Shown: one piece after another, positions 25,563 to 33,916 of the stretch
How positions within the stretch are numbered: the first letter of the stretch is position 1
Layout: each line of letters starts with the position of its first letter
Assembly (NCBI RefSeq): GCF_019312585.1
Contig: NZ_JAHWDP010000002.1
Location: 310,001-374,000 of the forward strand
Reading direction: 5' to 3'
From: Halomarinibacterium sedimenti
GTDB taxonomy: Bacteria; Bacteroidota; Bacteroidia; Flavobacteriales; Flavobacteriaceae
DNA: 64,000 bases
Translations under genes and position numbers: made by a program
Notes under the pieces: model-generated
Database searches by the model: none
The model's input: only the letters and a program-made list of their open reading frames with translations
What the model was told of the DNA's origin: nothing

Positions 25563-26645
25563 CTATTTCCGAAACTTTTGTAATACTTCCTTTACTTGGG
25601 AACGTTTTACTTTCCCAGTTTCCGTATAGGGAAATTGGGATAACGTGTACACTTTTTTGGGACGTTCGTAAGATTCTAAAGTGGAAAATATTTCAGAATA
25701 ATTAGGCTTTTCTTGTGAGGTGAAATCTTCAACAACCAAAACTAACTTCTCGCCTAAAGCTTCATCTTTTTCCGATGAAATTATAAAAGGAATATTAAAA
25801 TAGGGTTCTAATTTTTTTTCGACCGTTTCAGGGTTAATCTTCACGCCTCCACTATTAATTACAAAGTCTGCACGCCCCAGCCATTTAAATGAAATGGGAG
25901 AAGTAAGTTCTACCAAGTCATTGGTTACAATATCTTCCGAAGCAATTTTAGGTGCTGAAATCACCAAACAACCTCTCTCATCAGTTAAAAATTTTACATT
26001 TGGAAATGCGTGATAGACATCAGATTTTGCAAAACCATTAATTCTTCGGGCGGCCACATGGGTAATGGTTTCGGTCATTCCATAGGTGGCAAAGGCCTCC
26101 ACCGATTTATCCTGAAGCATTTCCTCCATTTTTTTTGTGAGGATTCCCCCGCCTACAATGAGCTTTTTAACTTTATCAAGGGCATTGATAGAGTGATATA
26201 ATTGGTAAGGAACCAAAGCGACAAAATCATACGGATTATCATATTGTACCAAGGCATCTTTATCGGGAGCAACCACGTGCAAATCCCAACCTAACACCAT
26301 AGCTCGTACGAGCATCATTTTACCTGCGATGAAATCGGATGACAAACACAACAACGCTTTTGTTCCTTCGCCCGCCTTAAAATAAGCGCCCGTAGCTTCG
26401 GCACTGTGAATCATTTGCGTTTTGAGTAATTTTATTCTTTTAGGCTTCCCTGTTGAGCCGGAAGTTTGCACTTCAACGTAGTCGTTAAAATTGAGCCACT
26501 CTTCTAAAAAGGTAGCCATACTCACTTCAAAATCGTCACCTTGTTCGATTAAGCCTTCGGCGAAATTGAGAATCTCCTCAGCACTTTCAAACGAAAGACC
26601 GTTTAACTGAAATTTTGGGTGAATATGTGGTGAGGTTGGTTTCAA
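25563..26645 (-). CDS. menE: o-Succinylbenzoate-CoA ligase MenE
   Basis: A 360-residue AMP-forming acyl-CoA synthetase, shorter than the roughly 450-490 residues of Bacillus-type MenE but normal for Bacteroidota. The P-loop is SGSTGKPK (about 62-69), the A5 motif YGMTETITH, the A7-like GRADFVINSGGVKI, and the catalytic lysine TETGKVKR near the C-terminus. It activates o-succinylbenzoate for ring closure to DHNA-CoA in menaquinone synthesis. It lies 9 bases after the CPBP gene, in one leftward unit with menA and menC, which supports the assignment over other acyl-CoA ligases. Confidence 0.92.
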   Translation of the reverse strand: MKPTSPHIHPKFQLNGLSFESAEEILNFAEGLIEQGDDFEVSMATFLEEWLNFNDYVEVQTSGSTGKPKRIKLLKTQMIHSAEATGAYFKAGEGTKALLCLSSDFIAGKMMLVRAMVLGWDLHVVAPDKDALVQYDNPYDFVALVPYQLYHSINALDKVKKLIVGGGILTKKMEEMLQDKSVEAFATYGMTETITHVAARRINGFAKSDVYHAFPNVKFLTDERGCLVISAPKIASEDIVTNDLVELTSPISFKWLGRADFVINSGGVKINPETVEKKLEPYFNIPFIISSEKDEALGEKLVLVVEDFTSQEKPNYSEIFSTLESYERPKKVYTLSQFPYTETGKVKRSQVKEVLQKFRK

Positions 26646-26654
26646 AATTTCGTT

Positions 26655-27626
26655 TTAAACTTCTAATAAAGAATTATCACTTTCAATAGGGGTAGGTGGC
26701 GGTGGCGGTTCGACTTTTCCAAAGAGTTTTTCTCCCCAACCCGTCCATTTGTAACGCCAAGCCATAATCGCTAAAAATATGGGGTATACGACCAATACAG
26801 GAATGATAACATCTACTCCAGCTGCTGGATCGGAAATATCTTTAAAAATAGAATGGGTTTGAAACGCTGTCCAATCTGCAGTCACAAGCAATGCCGCCAC
26901 TAAATTATTTCCCGCATGAAAACCTAGTGCGAGTTCCATGCCTTCATCCATTAAGGTCATAATCCCAAGTAACAAACCCGTGCCAATATAATAGACCATG
27001 ATGATATTACCCATTTTATCTACTTCTGGATTGAAGAAATGAAGACTTCCAAAAATAACCGAGGTTACAATAAGTGGAACCCAACGATTTTTTGCCATGA
27101 TTCCGATGCCTTGGATTAAATATCCGCGAAAAAGGTATTCTTCAAAACTAGTTTGCAACGGGATCATTACAATGGCTATTACCGCTAAAATTAAAAATGG
27201 CACTAAATTAAACTGAAGAACATAGCTTTCAGGATTGCTAAAATAATCCAATAGTGTCATTACAATAGTTGTCACCGCTATTAATCCGAAGCCAAAAGCA
27301 AAACGCCCCCAATCTATTTTCCTTCGGGAAGTGGTGACAGCTGTCATGGTTTGTTTATGAACCAATTTCACCCAAAAATAAAGCCCAGCTAATCCTATGG
27401 CAAAAGACAATAACATTAAAAACAAGGTGAGATTAGACTCTAAAATTCCCATTAAAACATTTGGATCTTCTAGGGAAGCAATGTCACCACCTTCGGAAAG
27501 TATTTTTAACAAAACCCCAACCAATAATGGGATAGAACCTAATTGCCAAACTAAAAAAATAACTACAAAACCTATGATATATCGCCAAGCGTCGTGTAAA
27601 GATTGATAGGCTCTTTCTATAAACAT
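26655..27626 (-). CDS. CPBP-family intramembrane glutamic protease
   Basis: A 323-residue membrane protein with about eight hydrophobic segments. The CPBP/Rce1 motifs are present: EEYLFRG (EExxxR, motif 1), SLHFFNP (motif 2) and HAGNN (motif 3). The C-terminus is cytoplasmic and proline-rich (EPPPPPTP). Family members cleave near membrane-embedded substrates, sometimes in signalling or peptide maturation. It sits between menC and menE, 3 and 9 bases from its neighbours, in an arrangement I recall from other Flavobacteriaceae. A role in menaquinone metabolism is not established. Confidence 0.9.
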   Translation of the reverse strand: MFIERAYQSLHDAWRYIIGFVVIFLVWQLGSIPLLVGVLLKILSEGGDIASLEDPNVLMGILESNLTLFLMLLSFAIGLAGLYFWVKLVHKQTMTAVTTSRRKIDWGRFAFGFGLIAVTTIVMTLLDYFSNPESYVLQFNLVPFLILAVIAIVMIPLQTSFEEYLFRGYLIQGIGIMAKNRWVPLIVTSVIFGSLHFFNPEVDKMGNIIMVYYIGTGLLLGIMTLMDEGMELALGFHAGNNLVAALLVTADWTAFQTHSIFKDISDPAAGVDVIIPVLVVYPIFLAIMAWRYKWTGWGEKLFGKVEPPPPPTPIESDNSLLEV

Positions 27627-27629
27627 GTA

Positions 27630-28673
27630 CTATAAATTTATCTTTTTCAAATCCCAAGGTTTGTTGGGATCATACATTAAACATCCATTAACCACTTCCA
27701 AAGGAGAAGCTAAATTATTGGTGTATAAACTTCCCGTTCCCAAACCTTGTGGCAATTTACTATTTTTTGTGAAGGTGTATTGGGAAATTGCGTTTAATCC
27801 TACATTACTTTCCAAAGCCGATGTAATCCACCAACCCACGTTGTTTTTTTCGGACAAATAAATCCATTCATCACTTCCTCTAAAACCTCCAATAAAACTG
27901 GGTTTTAAGATAATGTATTCCGGCTGGATGGTTTGCAAAAGTTGTTTCTTATCTTCGGAAGAAAACACCCCAATAAGTTCTTCGTCTAAGGCAATAGGTA
28001 GCGGAGTTTCTTCACATAATCGAGCCATCTCTTGCCACTGTTTTGGCATGATGGGTTGCTCTATAGAATGCAATTGAAGGTCTGATAATCGCTTCAGTTT
28101 TTCTAAGGCTTCGGAAGGAGAAAAGGCACCATTGGCATCTACACGTAGTTCAATTTCTGAAGCCGAAAATTCTTTCCGAATGGATTTTAAGAGCTCCAAT
28201 TCGGTGTTGAAATCGATGGCACCAATCTTCATTTTAATACAAGAGAAGCCTTCTTTTAATTTTTCAGCAATTTGCTTCTTCATAAAAACTTTATCGCCCA
28301 TCCAAATAAGTCCGTTAATGGGAATGCTCGCTTCACCTTTTGAAAATGATGATGGAAATAGTTGAAACTTATCTTTAGCTACAAATGATTTAAAAGCCAT
28401 CTCCACCCCTATTTGTATGGATGGAAATTCGGTTAAACTTTCATATAATTTTTCTTCTCCTAAATGAATATGATCACAAACCCATTTAAGTGTTGTTACA
28501 TAATCGGGGCGATCGTCTATGGTTAATCCTCTTAAGATTCCACACTCGCCAATCCCCCAGTTTCCATTTTCTTTTAAAATTAAAAACCAAGTTTCCTTGG
28601 TTTTTAAAACGCCACGAGAGGTACCACTGGGGCTTTTAAAATTTAAAATGTATTTCTGATAGGAAGCTGTCAT
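27630..28673 (-). CDS. menC: o-Succinylbenzoate synthase MenC
   Basis: A 347-residue enolase-superfamily enzyme that dehydrates SHCHC to o-succinylbenzoate. The catalytic lysine region is CIKMKIG, the metal ligands are in LRVDANGAF (Asp), LHSIEQP (Glu) and IALDEEL (Asp/Glu), and the second lysine is in YIILKPSF. The muconate-lactonising N-terminal capping domain precedes. The gene follows the UPF0173 hydrolase with no intervening base and precedes the CPBP gene by 3 bases. The menA-menC-menE context makes MenC far likelier than an amino-acid epimerase. Confidence 0.93.
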   Translation of the reverse strand: MTASYQKYILNFKSPSGTSRGVLKTKETWFLILKENGNWGIGECGILRGLTIDDRPDYVTTLKWVCDHIHLGEEKLYESLTEFPSIQIGVEMAFKSFVAKDKFQLFPSSFSKGEASIPINGLIWMGDKVFMKKQIAEKLKEGFSCIKMKIGAIDFNTELELLKSIRKEFSASEIELRVDANGAFSPSEALEKLKRLSDLQLHSIEQPIMPKQWQEMARLCEETPLPIALDEELIGVFSSEDKKQLLQTIQPEYIILKPSFIGGFRGSDEWIYLSEKNNVGWWITSALESNVGLNAISQYTFTKNSKLPQGLGTGSLYTNNLASPLEVVNGCLMYDPNKPWDLKKINL

Positions 28674-29354
28674 TTACAATTCTATCGATTCCCCAATATC
28701 AAGTAACATTAAATCTTTTCCTGCATCGTAGAATTTCTTTTTGGCCTCTTCGTGATTTATTTCAATATAGCCAAAGGTGTCGTAATGAACGCCCAAAACT
28801 TTTTCACATTGCACTAAATCACTAGCGATAATGGCGTCATCGACACCCATCGTAAAATTATCTCCAATGGGAAGGATGGCTAAATCTAATTTTGTGGTCA
28901 TAGGAATAAGTTTCATATCCATAGTTAATGCCGTATCACCAGCGATATAAATATTTTTATGTTCCCCTTCTATAACAAATCCCCCAGGTTGCCCCCCGTT
29001 GGAACCATCAGCAAAAGTGGATGTGTGAATGGCGTTTACATATTTTACGTTTCCGAAATCAAATCGCCAATTTCCACCATGATTCATAGGATGAACCGTA
29101 ATCCCTTTGGCTTCATAATGGCTTGCTATTTCCCAGTTGCTTACAATGGTAGCCCCTGTGATTTTAGCGATGGCTTCGGCATCTAACACATGGTCTTGAT
29201 GCGCGTGAGTTAATAAAATATAATCTGCTTTTAGAGAATTAATGTCAATTTTATCCTTAGAAAGTGGGTTGCCAGAAATAAAAGGATCTACCAGAATGGT
29301 AGTGTCTTCAACATCAATTTGCAAGGAATTTTGTCCGTAAAATGTAATTTTCAT
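28674..29354 (-). CDS. UPF0173-type metal-dependent hydrolase
   Basis: A 226-residue metallo-beta-lactamase-fold protein with the zinc motif THAHQDH (about 49-55), further ligands in PMNHGG and GDTALTMD (about 139-146) and the late GVHYDTFGYIEI. This is the UPF0173 subgroup. Its substrate is unknown. It lies between menA and menC in the leftward men operon, where a thioesterase or phosphoesterase-like step could be imagined (for example DHNA-CoA hydrolysis), but nothing in the sequence proves this. Confidence 0.88.
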   Translation of the reverse strand: MKITFYGQNSLQIDVEDTTILVDPFISGNPLSKDKIDINSLKADYILLTHAHQDHVLDAEAIAKITGATIVSNWEIASHYEAKGITVHPMNHGGNWRFDFGNVKYVNAIHTSTFADGSNGGQPGGFVIEGEHKNIYIAGDTALTMDMKLIPMTTKLDLAILPIGDNFTMGVDDAIIASDLVQCEKVLGVHYDTFGYIEINHEEAKKKFYDAGKDLMLLDIGESIEL

Positions 29355-29369
29355 GGTACCAATTTTTTT

Positions 29370-30317
29370 CTAGTTAAAGATAGCAAACAGAATTGCAAAC
29401 AGAAAAGTACTGAGTGCTACTTTCTTTAATTCGGAATCTAACAATCGCGGTTTTTTATTTTTAAATACCGTTTTCATGTTCAAAATAAAGGGAATAAAAG
29501 CTATAGCATACACAAATTGCATGGCATCCCAATAGTTTAAAATACTATACCCCACGGCACAAAGTATTCCGAAGAGCAATAAAAAGGCGTGGTACTGTTT
29601 TGTTTTTTCAAAACCCATTTTTACCACAAGGGTTCTTTTGCCTACCTCTGCATCGTTCTCAATATCCCGAAGGTTATTTAAATTTAAAACGGCGGTGCTA
29701 AAACATCCTATGGCAGTGGCGGGTAACAATAGTTCCCACTGAAGCGTTTTGGTGAACAAAAAATAACTCCCCAACACACTTAACAGTCCAAAAAACAGAA
29801 ACACAAAAACATCCCCTAGACCAGAATAGCCGTATGCATTTTTCCCCACCGTATATTTAACGGCAGCAATGATGGAGGCTATCGCTAAATTGAAAAACAC
29901 AAAAGAGAGTATGAAATTTTCATTGCCAAAGGCTCCAAAAATGAGGATGGTAGCCAAGAAAAAAGTGATGGCACCGGTGACAATCATCCCAACCTTCATT
30001 TGTTTGGGCGAAATAAGTCCCGACGCCACCATACGTTTTTCGCCTTGTCGCTTTGCATCTGTTCCTTTAATGCCATCACCATAGTCATTGGCAAAGTTGG
30101 ATAGAATCTGGAAACCAATGGTAACTATAATAGCGAGCCAAAATATAGTAGTATTATAAAGCGCTCCTAAGCAAATAGCAGATTCCATTGAGAAAAGAGA
30201 ACCACTTTCAAAACAAAAGTCTTCAAACCCAAAAGAACTTCCCACAATGACTCCAGAAACAGAAAGAGGTAAGGTTCGTAAACGTGCGGCAGCAATCCAA
30301 GCTTTTAGTGTAGTCAT
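29370..30317 (-). CDS. menA: 1,4-Dihydroxy-2-naphthoate polyprenyltransferase MenA
   Basis: A 315-residue UbiA-family membrane prenyltransferase with eight to nine helices. The first Asp-rich motif is NDYGDGIKGTD (about 77-87) and the second, weaker one is NNLRDIENDAEVGKRT (about 213-228). It attaches the isoprenoid tail to DHNA, giving demethylmenaquinone. It is the first gene of the leftward men operon, with a promoter candidate at 30335-30342, and lies 15 bases before the hydrolase gene. menF, menD and menB are not in the window. Confidence 0.93.
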   Translation of the reverse strand: MTTLKAWIAAARLRTLPLSVSGVIVGSSFGFEDFCFESGSLFSMESAICLGALYNTTIFWLAIIVTIGFQILSNFANDYGDGIKGTDAKRQGEKRMVASGLISPKQMKVGMIVTGAITFFLATILIFGAFGNENFILSFVFFNLAIASIIAAVKYTVGKNAYGYSGLGDVFVFLFFGLLSVLGSYFLFTKTLQWELLLPATAIGCFSTAVLNLNNLRDIENDAEVGKRTLVVKMGFEKTKQYHAFLLLFGILCAVGYSILNYWDAMQFVYAIAFIPFILNMKTVFKNKKPRLLDSELKKVALSTFLFAILFAIFN

Positions 30318-30334
30318 TCAATTATATTGATGGA

Positions 30335-30342
30335 CAAAAATA
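30335..30342 (-). promoter_or_regulatory. -7 element of the men operon
   Basis: On the minus strand TATTTTTG matches TANNTTTG exactly, 17 bases before the menA ATG. ATTG at 30366-30369, 23 bases further upstream, is an imperfect -33 element. Confidence 0.45.
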
Positions 30343-30468
30343 CCTTTAAATTTTTAAAATTCTTTCAATACTTTTTAAATCATTGATAGGTTGCCAGTTA
30401 AAAACGAGGTGTCTTTTATTCAAAAAAAAAATAGTATTTTCATTTCCACAAACCAAAAAAACAAATTG

Positions 30469-30843
30469 ATGAAAAGAAATATCGACATCGGCCTACTCGT
30501 TCTTCGTGTGGGAGTTTCTGCACTTATGTTAACGCATGGATTTCCAAAACTTATGAAATTTATTGAAGGTAATATGGCCATTGTGGGAGATCCTATTGGT
30601 GTGGGAACATTCATATCTTCCATCTTAGTACTACTAGGTGAAGTCGTGGCACCAGTACTAGTATTAATAGGCTTAAAATCTCGTTTTGCGGCTGTGATAA
30701 CTGCTGCGACTATGGCGGTTGCTGCATTTATTGCACAAGATGGTGACCCCATTGCTAAAAAGGAAAAGGCATTATTGTTTTTTATAGCATACGTTGCTAT
30801 TGCACTAATGGGTGCTGGAAAATTTTCGGTGGATAGGAAATAG
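30469..30843 (+). CDS. DoxX-family membrane protein
   Basis: From the ATG at 30469 the protein has 124 residues and four predicted helices (about 5-25, 47-67, 72-90, 98-118). It shows the typical opening DIGLLVLRVGVSALMLTHGFPKL. The frame extends upstream to 30391, but those 26 residues are polar and unlike the family, so 30469 is the better start; an A-rich stretch precedes it. Its role is unknown; relatives are linked to redox stress. The gene is divergent from menA. Its stop TAG is followed at once by the heptamer tandem repeat. Confidence 0.85.
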   Translation: MKRNIDIGLLVLRVGVSALMLTHGFPKLMKFIEGNMAIVGDPIGVGTFISSILVLLGEVVAPVLVLIGLKSRFAAVITAATMAVAAFIAQDGDPIAKKEKALLFFIAYVAIALMGAGKFSVDRK

Positions 30844-30927
30844 TGAGTTGTGAGTCGTGAGTCGTGAGTCGTGAGTCGTGAGTCGTGAGTCGTGAGTCGT
30901 GAGTCGTGAGTCGTGAGTCGTGAGTCG
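30844..30927. repeat. Tandem heptanucleotide repeat, 12 units
   Basis: Eleven perfect TGAGTCG units (30851-30927) follow one variant, TGAGTTG (30844-30850), making 84 bases of uninterrupted period 7. The array begins immediately after the doxX stop and ends 24 bases before the convergent holA stop. It has no spacers, so it is not a CRISPR. Near-identity of the units suggests recent expansion by slippage. Confidence 0.97.
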
Positions 30928-30951
30928 AAAATAAAAATTATAGTAAAAGCG

Positions 30952-31956
30952 CTAATTAAATATTTTTACAAGTAATTCTTTTAATAAATCCCCTTGCGAA
31001 AGATTGGCAGCACCAACACCTTTGCTTTTCATATCAATTTCCCGAATGGCACTCACAATGGCACTCACCTTTTTCATGGGATAGTTGTAAGCGGCTTCTT
31101 GGTATTCCTTTATAAAATACGGGTTTACCCCCAATGCCTTTGGTGCCGTGGACTTGTCACTAATAGAGTGATATTTAAGTAGTTTTGAGAAGAAACTATA
31201 TAGTAAGGCTACCGTCATTACGATAGGATGATTCTTAGGATTTTGTCCAAAATATTGCACAATTCCAAAGGCTTTTTTTATGTCTTTAGTAGCAATGGCG
31301 CTTTGTAACTCAAAATTGTTGAAGTCTTTACTTATCCCAATATTTTCTTCTACAATCTGTGGCGTTATTTGCTCACCAGGTTTTATAATGAGTTGTAATT
31401 TTTCCAATTCATTATTTACCTTGCTTAAATCATTGCCCAAAAATTCAGTGAGCATTTGAGATGCTTTGGGTGTAATGGTATAGCCCTTCCCTGCTAACAC
31501 TCTTCGAATCCAATCCGGCACCTGATTTTCATACAATTTATTGCTTTCAAAGAGAACACCACTTTTCTTTATGGTTTTGGCTAATTTTTTCCGAGCATCT
31601 AACTTTTTGTATTTGTAACAAATCACCAAAACGGTTGTAGGCTGCGGGTTTTCAACATAAGAAACTAGGTTTTCGATGGTACGAGAGAGTTCCTGCGCTT
31701 CTTTTACAATCACCACTTGCCGTTCTGCCATCATGGGGTATCGTTTGGCGTTGCTAACAATATCCTCAATCGTTACATCCCTGCCATAGAGCACCATTTG
31801 GTTAAATCCCTTCTCTTCTTCAGAAAGTAAATTATCTTCAATATAATCACTTATCCCATCAATATAATACGGCTCCTCACCCATTAAAAAATAGATAGGC
31901 GCAATAGTGCCTTGTTTAATATCGCCAATGATTTGTTTTACTTGCTCTAAAGCCAT
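30952..31956 (-). CDS. holA: DNA polymerase III delta subunit HolA
   Basis: A 334-residue clamp-loader subunit that opens the beta sliding clamp. The family pattern is clear: YFLMGEEPYYIDGISDYIE at about 22-40, an AAA+-like domain without a working Walker A, VVIVKEAQEL (about 82-91), FLGNDLSKVNNELEKL (about 169-184), and the C-terminal collar domain ending LKELLVKIF. It is leftward, convergent with doxX across the heptamer repeat, and divergent from the HsdR_N protein. Confidence 0.93.
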   Translation of the reverse strand: MALEQVKQIIGDIKQGTIAPIYFLMGEEPYYIDGISDYIEDNLLSEEEKGFNQMVLYGRDVTIEDIVSNAKRYPMMAERQVVIVKEAQELSRTIENLVSYVENPQPTTVLVICYKYKKLDARKKLAKTIKKSGVLFESNKLYENQVPDWIRRVLAGKGYTITPKASQMLTEFLGNDLSKVNNELEKLQLIIKPGEQITPQIVEENIGISKDFNNFELQSAIATKDIKKAFGIVQYFGQNPKNHPIVMTVALLYSFFSKLLKYHSISDKSTAPKALGVNPYFIKEYQEAAYNYPMKKVSAIVSAIREIDMKSKGVGAANLSQGDLLKELLVKIFN

Positions 31957-31998
31957 GTAGAATTATGAAAAATGAAACAGAAACCGTTTCTTTGTTTT

Positions 31999-32433
31999 AT
32001 GCTGAAACTAAATTTTCCAGAATATTCCTTTCGGTTCAAAAATAGCGAAAACAAACGGTTGATTTTTGATCCTATCCGAAAAAAATTTATGATGCTCACT
32101 CCCGAAGAATGGGTTCGGCAACATACGCTTCGGTTTCTTATGCAAGAGAAAGGGTATTCGGCTTCTTTAATCAATGTTGAAAAGCAACTCAACCTCAACG
32201 GCACTAAAAAACGTTATGATATTGTTGTGTTTAACCCTAACGGAAGCATCTTCCTTATTGTAGAATGCAAAGCTCCCACTATTGAAATAAACCAAGAAAC
32301 TTTCGACCAAATAGCCCGTTATAACCTTGTGACTCAAGCAGAATATTTAATGGTTACCAATGGACTCGACCATTTTTACTGCCAAATGGATTATAATAAC
32401 GAGCGGTATGTTTTTTTAAAGGAATTGCCTTAA
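31999..32433 (+). CDS. Stand-alone HsdR_N (PD-(D/E)XK-like) domain protein
   Basis: About 144 residues from ATG 31999 (an in-frame ATG at 31972 would add nine). The sequence covers only the N-terminal nuclease-type domain of type I restriction HsdR subunits: TPEEWVRQHTLRFL, then Asp in KRYDIVVFN and the ExK in VECKAPT, the PD-(D/E)XK core. There is no helicase domain, no HsdM and no HsdS nearby, so it is not a type I restriction system. Such short proteins are common beside holA in Flavobacteriaceae. The role is unknown; nuclease activity is plausible because the core residues are kept. Confidence 0.85.
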   Translation: MLKLNFPEYSFRFKNSENKRLIFDPIRKKFMMLTPEEWVRQHTLRFLMQEKGYSASLINVEKQLNLNGTKKRYDIVVFNPNGSIFLIVECKAPTIEINQETFDQIARYNLVTQAEYLMVTNGLDHFYCQMDYNNERYVFLKELP

Positions 32434-32510
32434 AGATTTACAAAATTATATTTGTGAAGTTTAAAAATTTAATTTTACTTTGTATTTCAAAGTACTTTAA
32501 ATAGAATATC

Positions 32511-32795
32511 ATGAAAAACAAAAGACTCATTTTCATTCTCATCACAGCAACTATTCTTTTGCTTATTCCACTAGTTGCCATGCAGTTTAGTGAAGAAGTG
32601 AATTGGACACTAGCCGATTTTCTAGTGGCAGGCGTCTTATTATATGGTACAGGGTTGCTATGCGAGTTAATTTTAAGAAAAGTAAAAAAAGTAAAGCTTC
32701 GCGTTGCATTATGCATTGCCATTATAATTGTCCTTTTGCTTATTTGGGCTGAAATGGCCGTTGGAATTTTTGGCTCTCCTATCGCTGGAAGTTAG
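32511..32795 (+). CDS. Small membrane protein of unknown function
   Basis: A 94-residue protein with three predicted transmembrane helices (about 6-24, 36-56 and 68-90), separated by short loops with a basic patch RKVKKVK (about 61-67). No motif is recognised. It stands between the HsdR_N gene (77 bases) and the SRPBCC gene (52 bases), all rightward. TATATTTG at 32447-32454 matches the -7 element and may give it its own promoter. Confidence 0.7.
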   Translation: MKNKRLIFILITATILLLIPLVAMQFSEEVNWTLADFLVAGVLLYGTGLLCELILRKVKKVKLRVALCIAIIIVLLLIWAEMAVGIFGSPIAGS

Positions 32796-32847
32796 TCATT
32801 ATTTCGAAAGGATTTTATACCTTTAGTGAAGACCTAAGCAGTTACCA

Positions 32848-33285
32848 ATGAAAGAAAGCGGTTTCACTATTTATAACAATCTTACTATTCACGCTCCCGT
32901 CGAACGTGTTTTTGAAGCTATTAGTGAACCCCGTCATTTAATAAACTGGTGGCCTCAACGGTGTACGGGAAACCCAGAATTGGGAGGAGCCTATAATTTT
33001 TATTTTACTCCTGAATACGATTGGTACGGGGAAGTGAGTCAAATAGAAAAACCACATTCATTTTATATTAAAATGACTCAGGCAGATACCGATTGGGACC
33101 CTACTACTTTTGGTTTTGATTTGGAAGAAGAAAACGGTAAAACCCAAGTGAGATTCTCACATTTCAATTGGCCGGCTTGCAATGACCATTTTAAGATTGC
33201 ATCCTATTGCTGGGCAATTTTATTAAAAGGCTTAAAGGATTACTTGGAAAGAGGAGACATTGTTCCATTTGAAAAACGCTCATAA
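32848..33285 (+). CDS. SRPBCC (START-like) domain protein
   Basis: A 145-residue single-domain protein of the SRPBCC/AHSA1 group. It starts with a beta strand, IYNNLTIHAPVERVFEAISE, then WWPQRCTGNPELGGAY, and ends with the long helix CWAILLKGLKDYLERG that closes the hydrophobic cavity. Members bind lipids or other hydrophobic ligands or act as co-factors; the ligand is unknown. TACCTTTA (32818-32825) is a near -7 element. The stop lies one base before the start of the DUF1572 gene, so the two are co-transcribed. Confidence 0.85.
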   Translation: MKESGFTIYNNLTIHAPVERVFEAISEPRHLINWWPQRCTGNPELGGAYNFYFTPEYDWYGEVSQIEKPHSFYIKMTQADTDWDPTTFGFDLEEENGKTQVRFSHFNWPACNDHFKIASYCWAILLKGLKDYLERGDIVPFEKRS

Positions 33286-33286
33286 A

Positions 33287-33862
33287 ATGAATGTTCAAAA
33301 TTACCTCGAAAGCGTCACAAAACAATTTCAGTATTACAAAATGCTTGGGGATAAAACCATAGCACAATTAGATGAAAAAGATTTTTTCTGGCAATACAAT
33401 CCAGAGAGTAATAGTATTGCCATAACTGTAAATCATTTATGGGGCAATATGCTTTCCCGCTGGACCGATTTTTTAACTAGTGATGGCGAAAAAGAATGGC
33501 GACAACGTGATTTGGAGTTTGAAGCCATTATTAAAACAAAAATAGAATTACTTGAAAAATGGGAAGCTGGTTGGCAATGCTTATTTGAAGCCTTAGCTAC
33601 CCTCAACGACACCAATTTTGAAACTATAATTTACATTCGAAATCAAGGGCACACCGTAATGGAGGCTATTAATAGGCAACTAGCACATTACAGCTATCAT
33701 GTAGGGCAAATAGTGTATGTAGGAAGGATGATAAAAGGAACAGATTGGCAAAGTCTTTCCATTCCTAAAGGAGCTTCTAAGGCATTTAATACCGAAAAAT
33801 TTTCTCAAGATAGAAAGCGCCAACATTTTACTGATGAATTCTTAAAAGACAATAAAAAATAA
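33287..33862 (+). CDS. DUF1572/DinB-fold protein
   Basis: About 191 residues from ATG 33287; an upstream TTG at 33260 would overlap the SRPBCC gene and is disfavoured. The helical pattern NYLESVTKQFQYYKMLGDKTIAQL, SIAITVNHLWGNMLSRWTDFL and NRQLAHYSYHVGQIVY carries histidines placed as in DinB-superfamily metal sites (His in NHLWGN and in AHYSYH). Function unknown; some relatives are thiol transferases. It directly follows the SRPBCC gene. Confidence 0.85.
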   Translation: MNVQNYLESVTKQFQYYKMLGDKTIAQLDEKDFFWQYNPESNSIAITVNHLWGNMLSRWTDFLTSDGEKEWRQRDLEFEAIIKTKIELLEKWEAGWQCLFEALATLNDTNFETIIYIRNQGHTVMEAINRQLAHYSYHVGQIVYVGRMIKGTDWQSLSIPKGASKAFNTEKFSQDRKRQHFTDEFLKDNKK

Positions 33863-33882
33863 TCCTCTTTTAAGAAAAACTT

Positions 33883-33890
33883 TATATTTG
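33883..33890 (+). promoter_or_regulatory. -7 element for the gene at 33917
   Basis: TATATTTG matches TANNTTTG exactly, 26 bases before the ATG. No good -33 TTTG is seen upstream. Confidence 0.4.
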
Positions 33891-33916
33891 AAACATATCA
33901 GAAAAAATTCAAATCC

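Noticed and set aside
30844-30927. The direct repeats as a CRISPR array
   Set aside because: Units are 7 bases with no spacers and no cas genes are near; it is a simple tandem repeat.
31999-32433. A type I restriction-modification system
   Set aside because: Only the HsdR N-terminal domain is present; no HsdM, HsdS or helicase part exists nearby.
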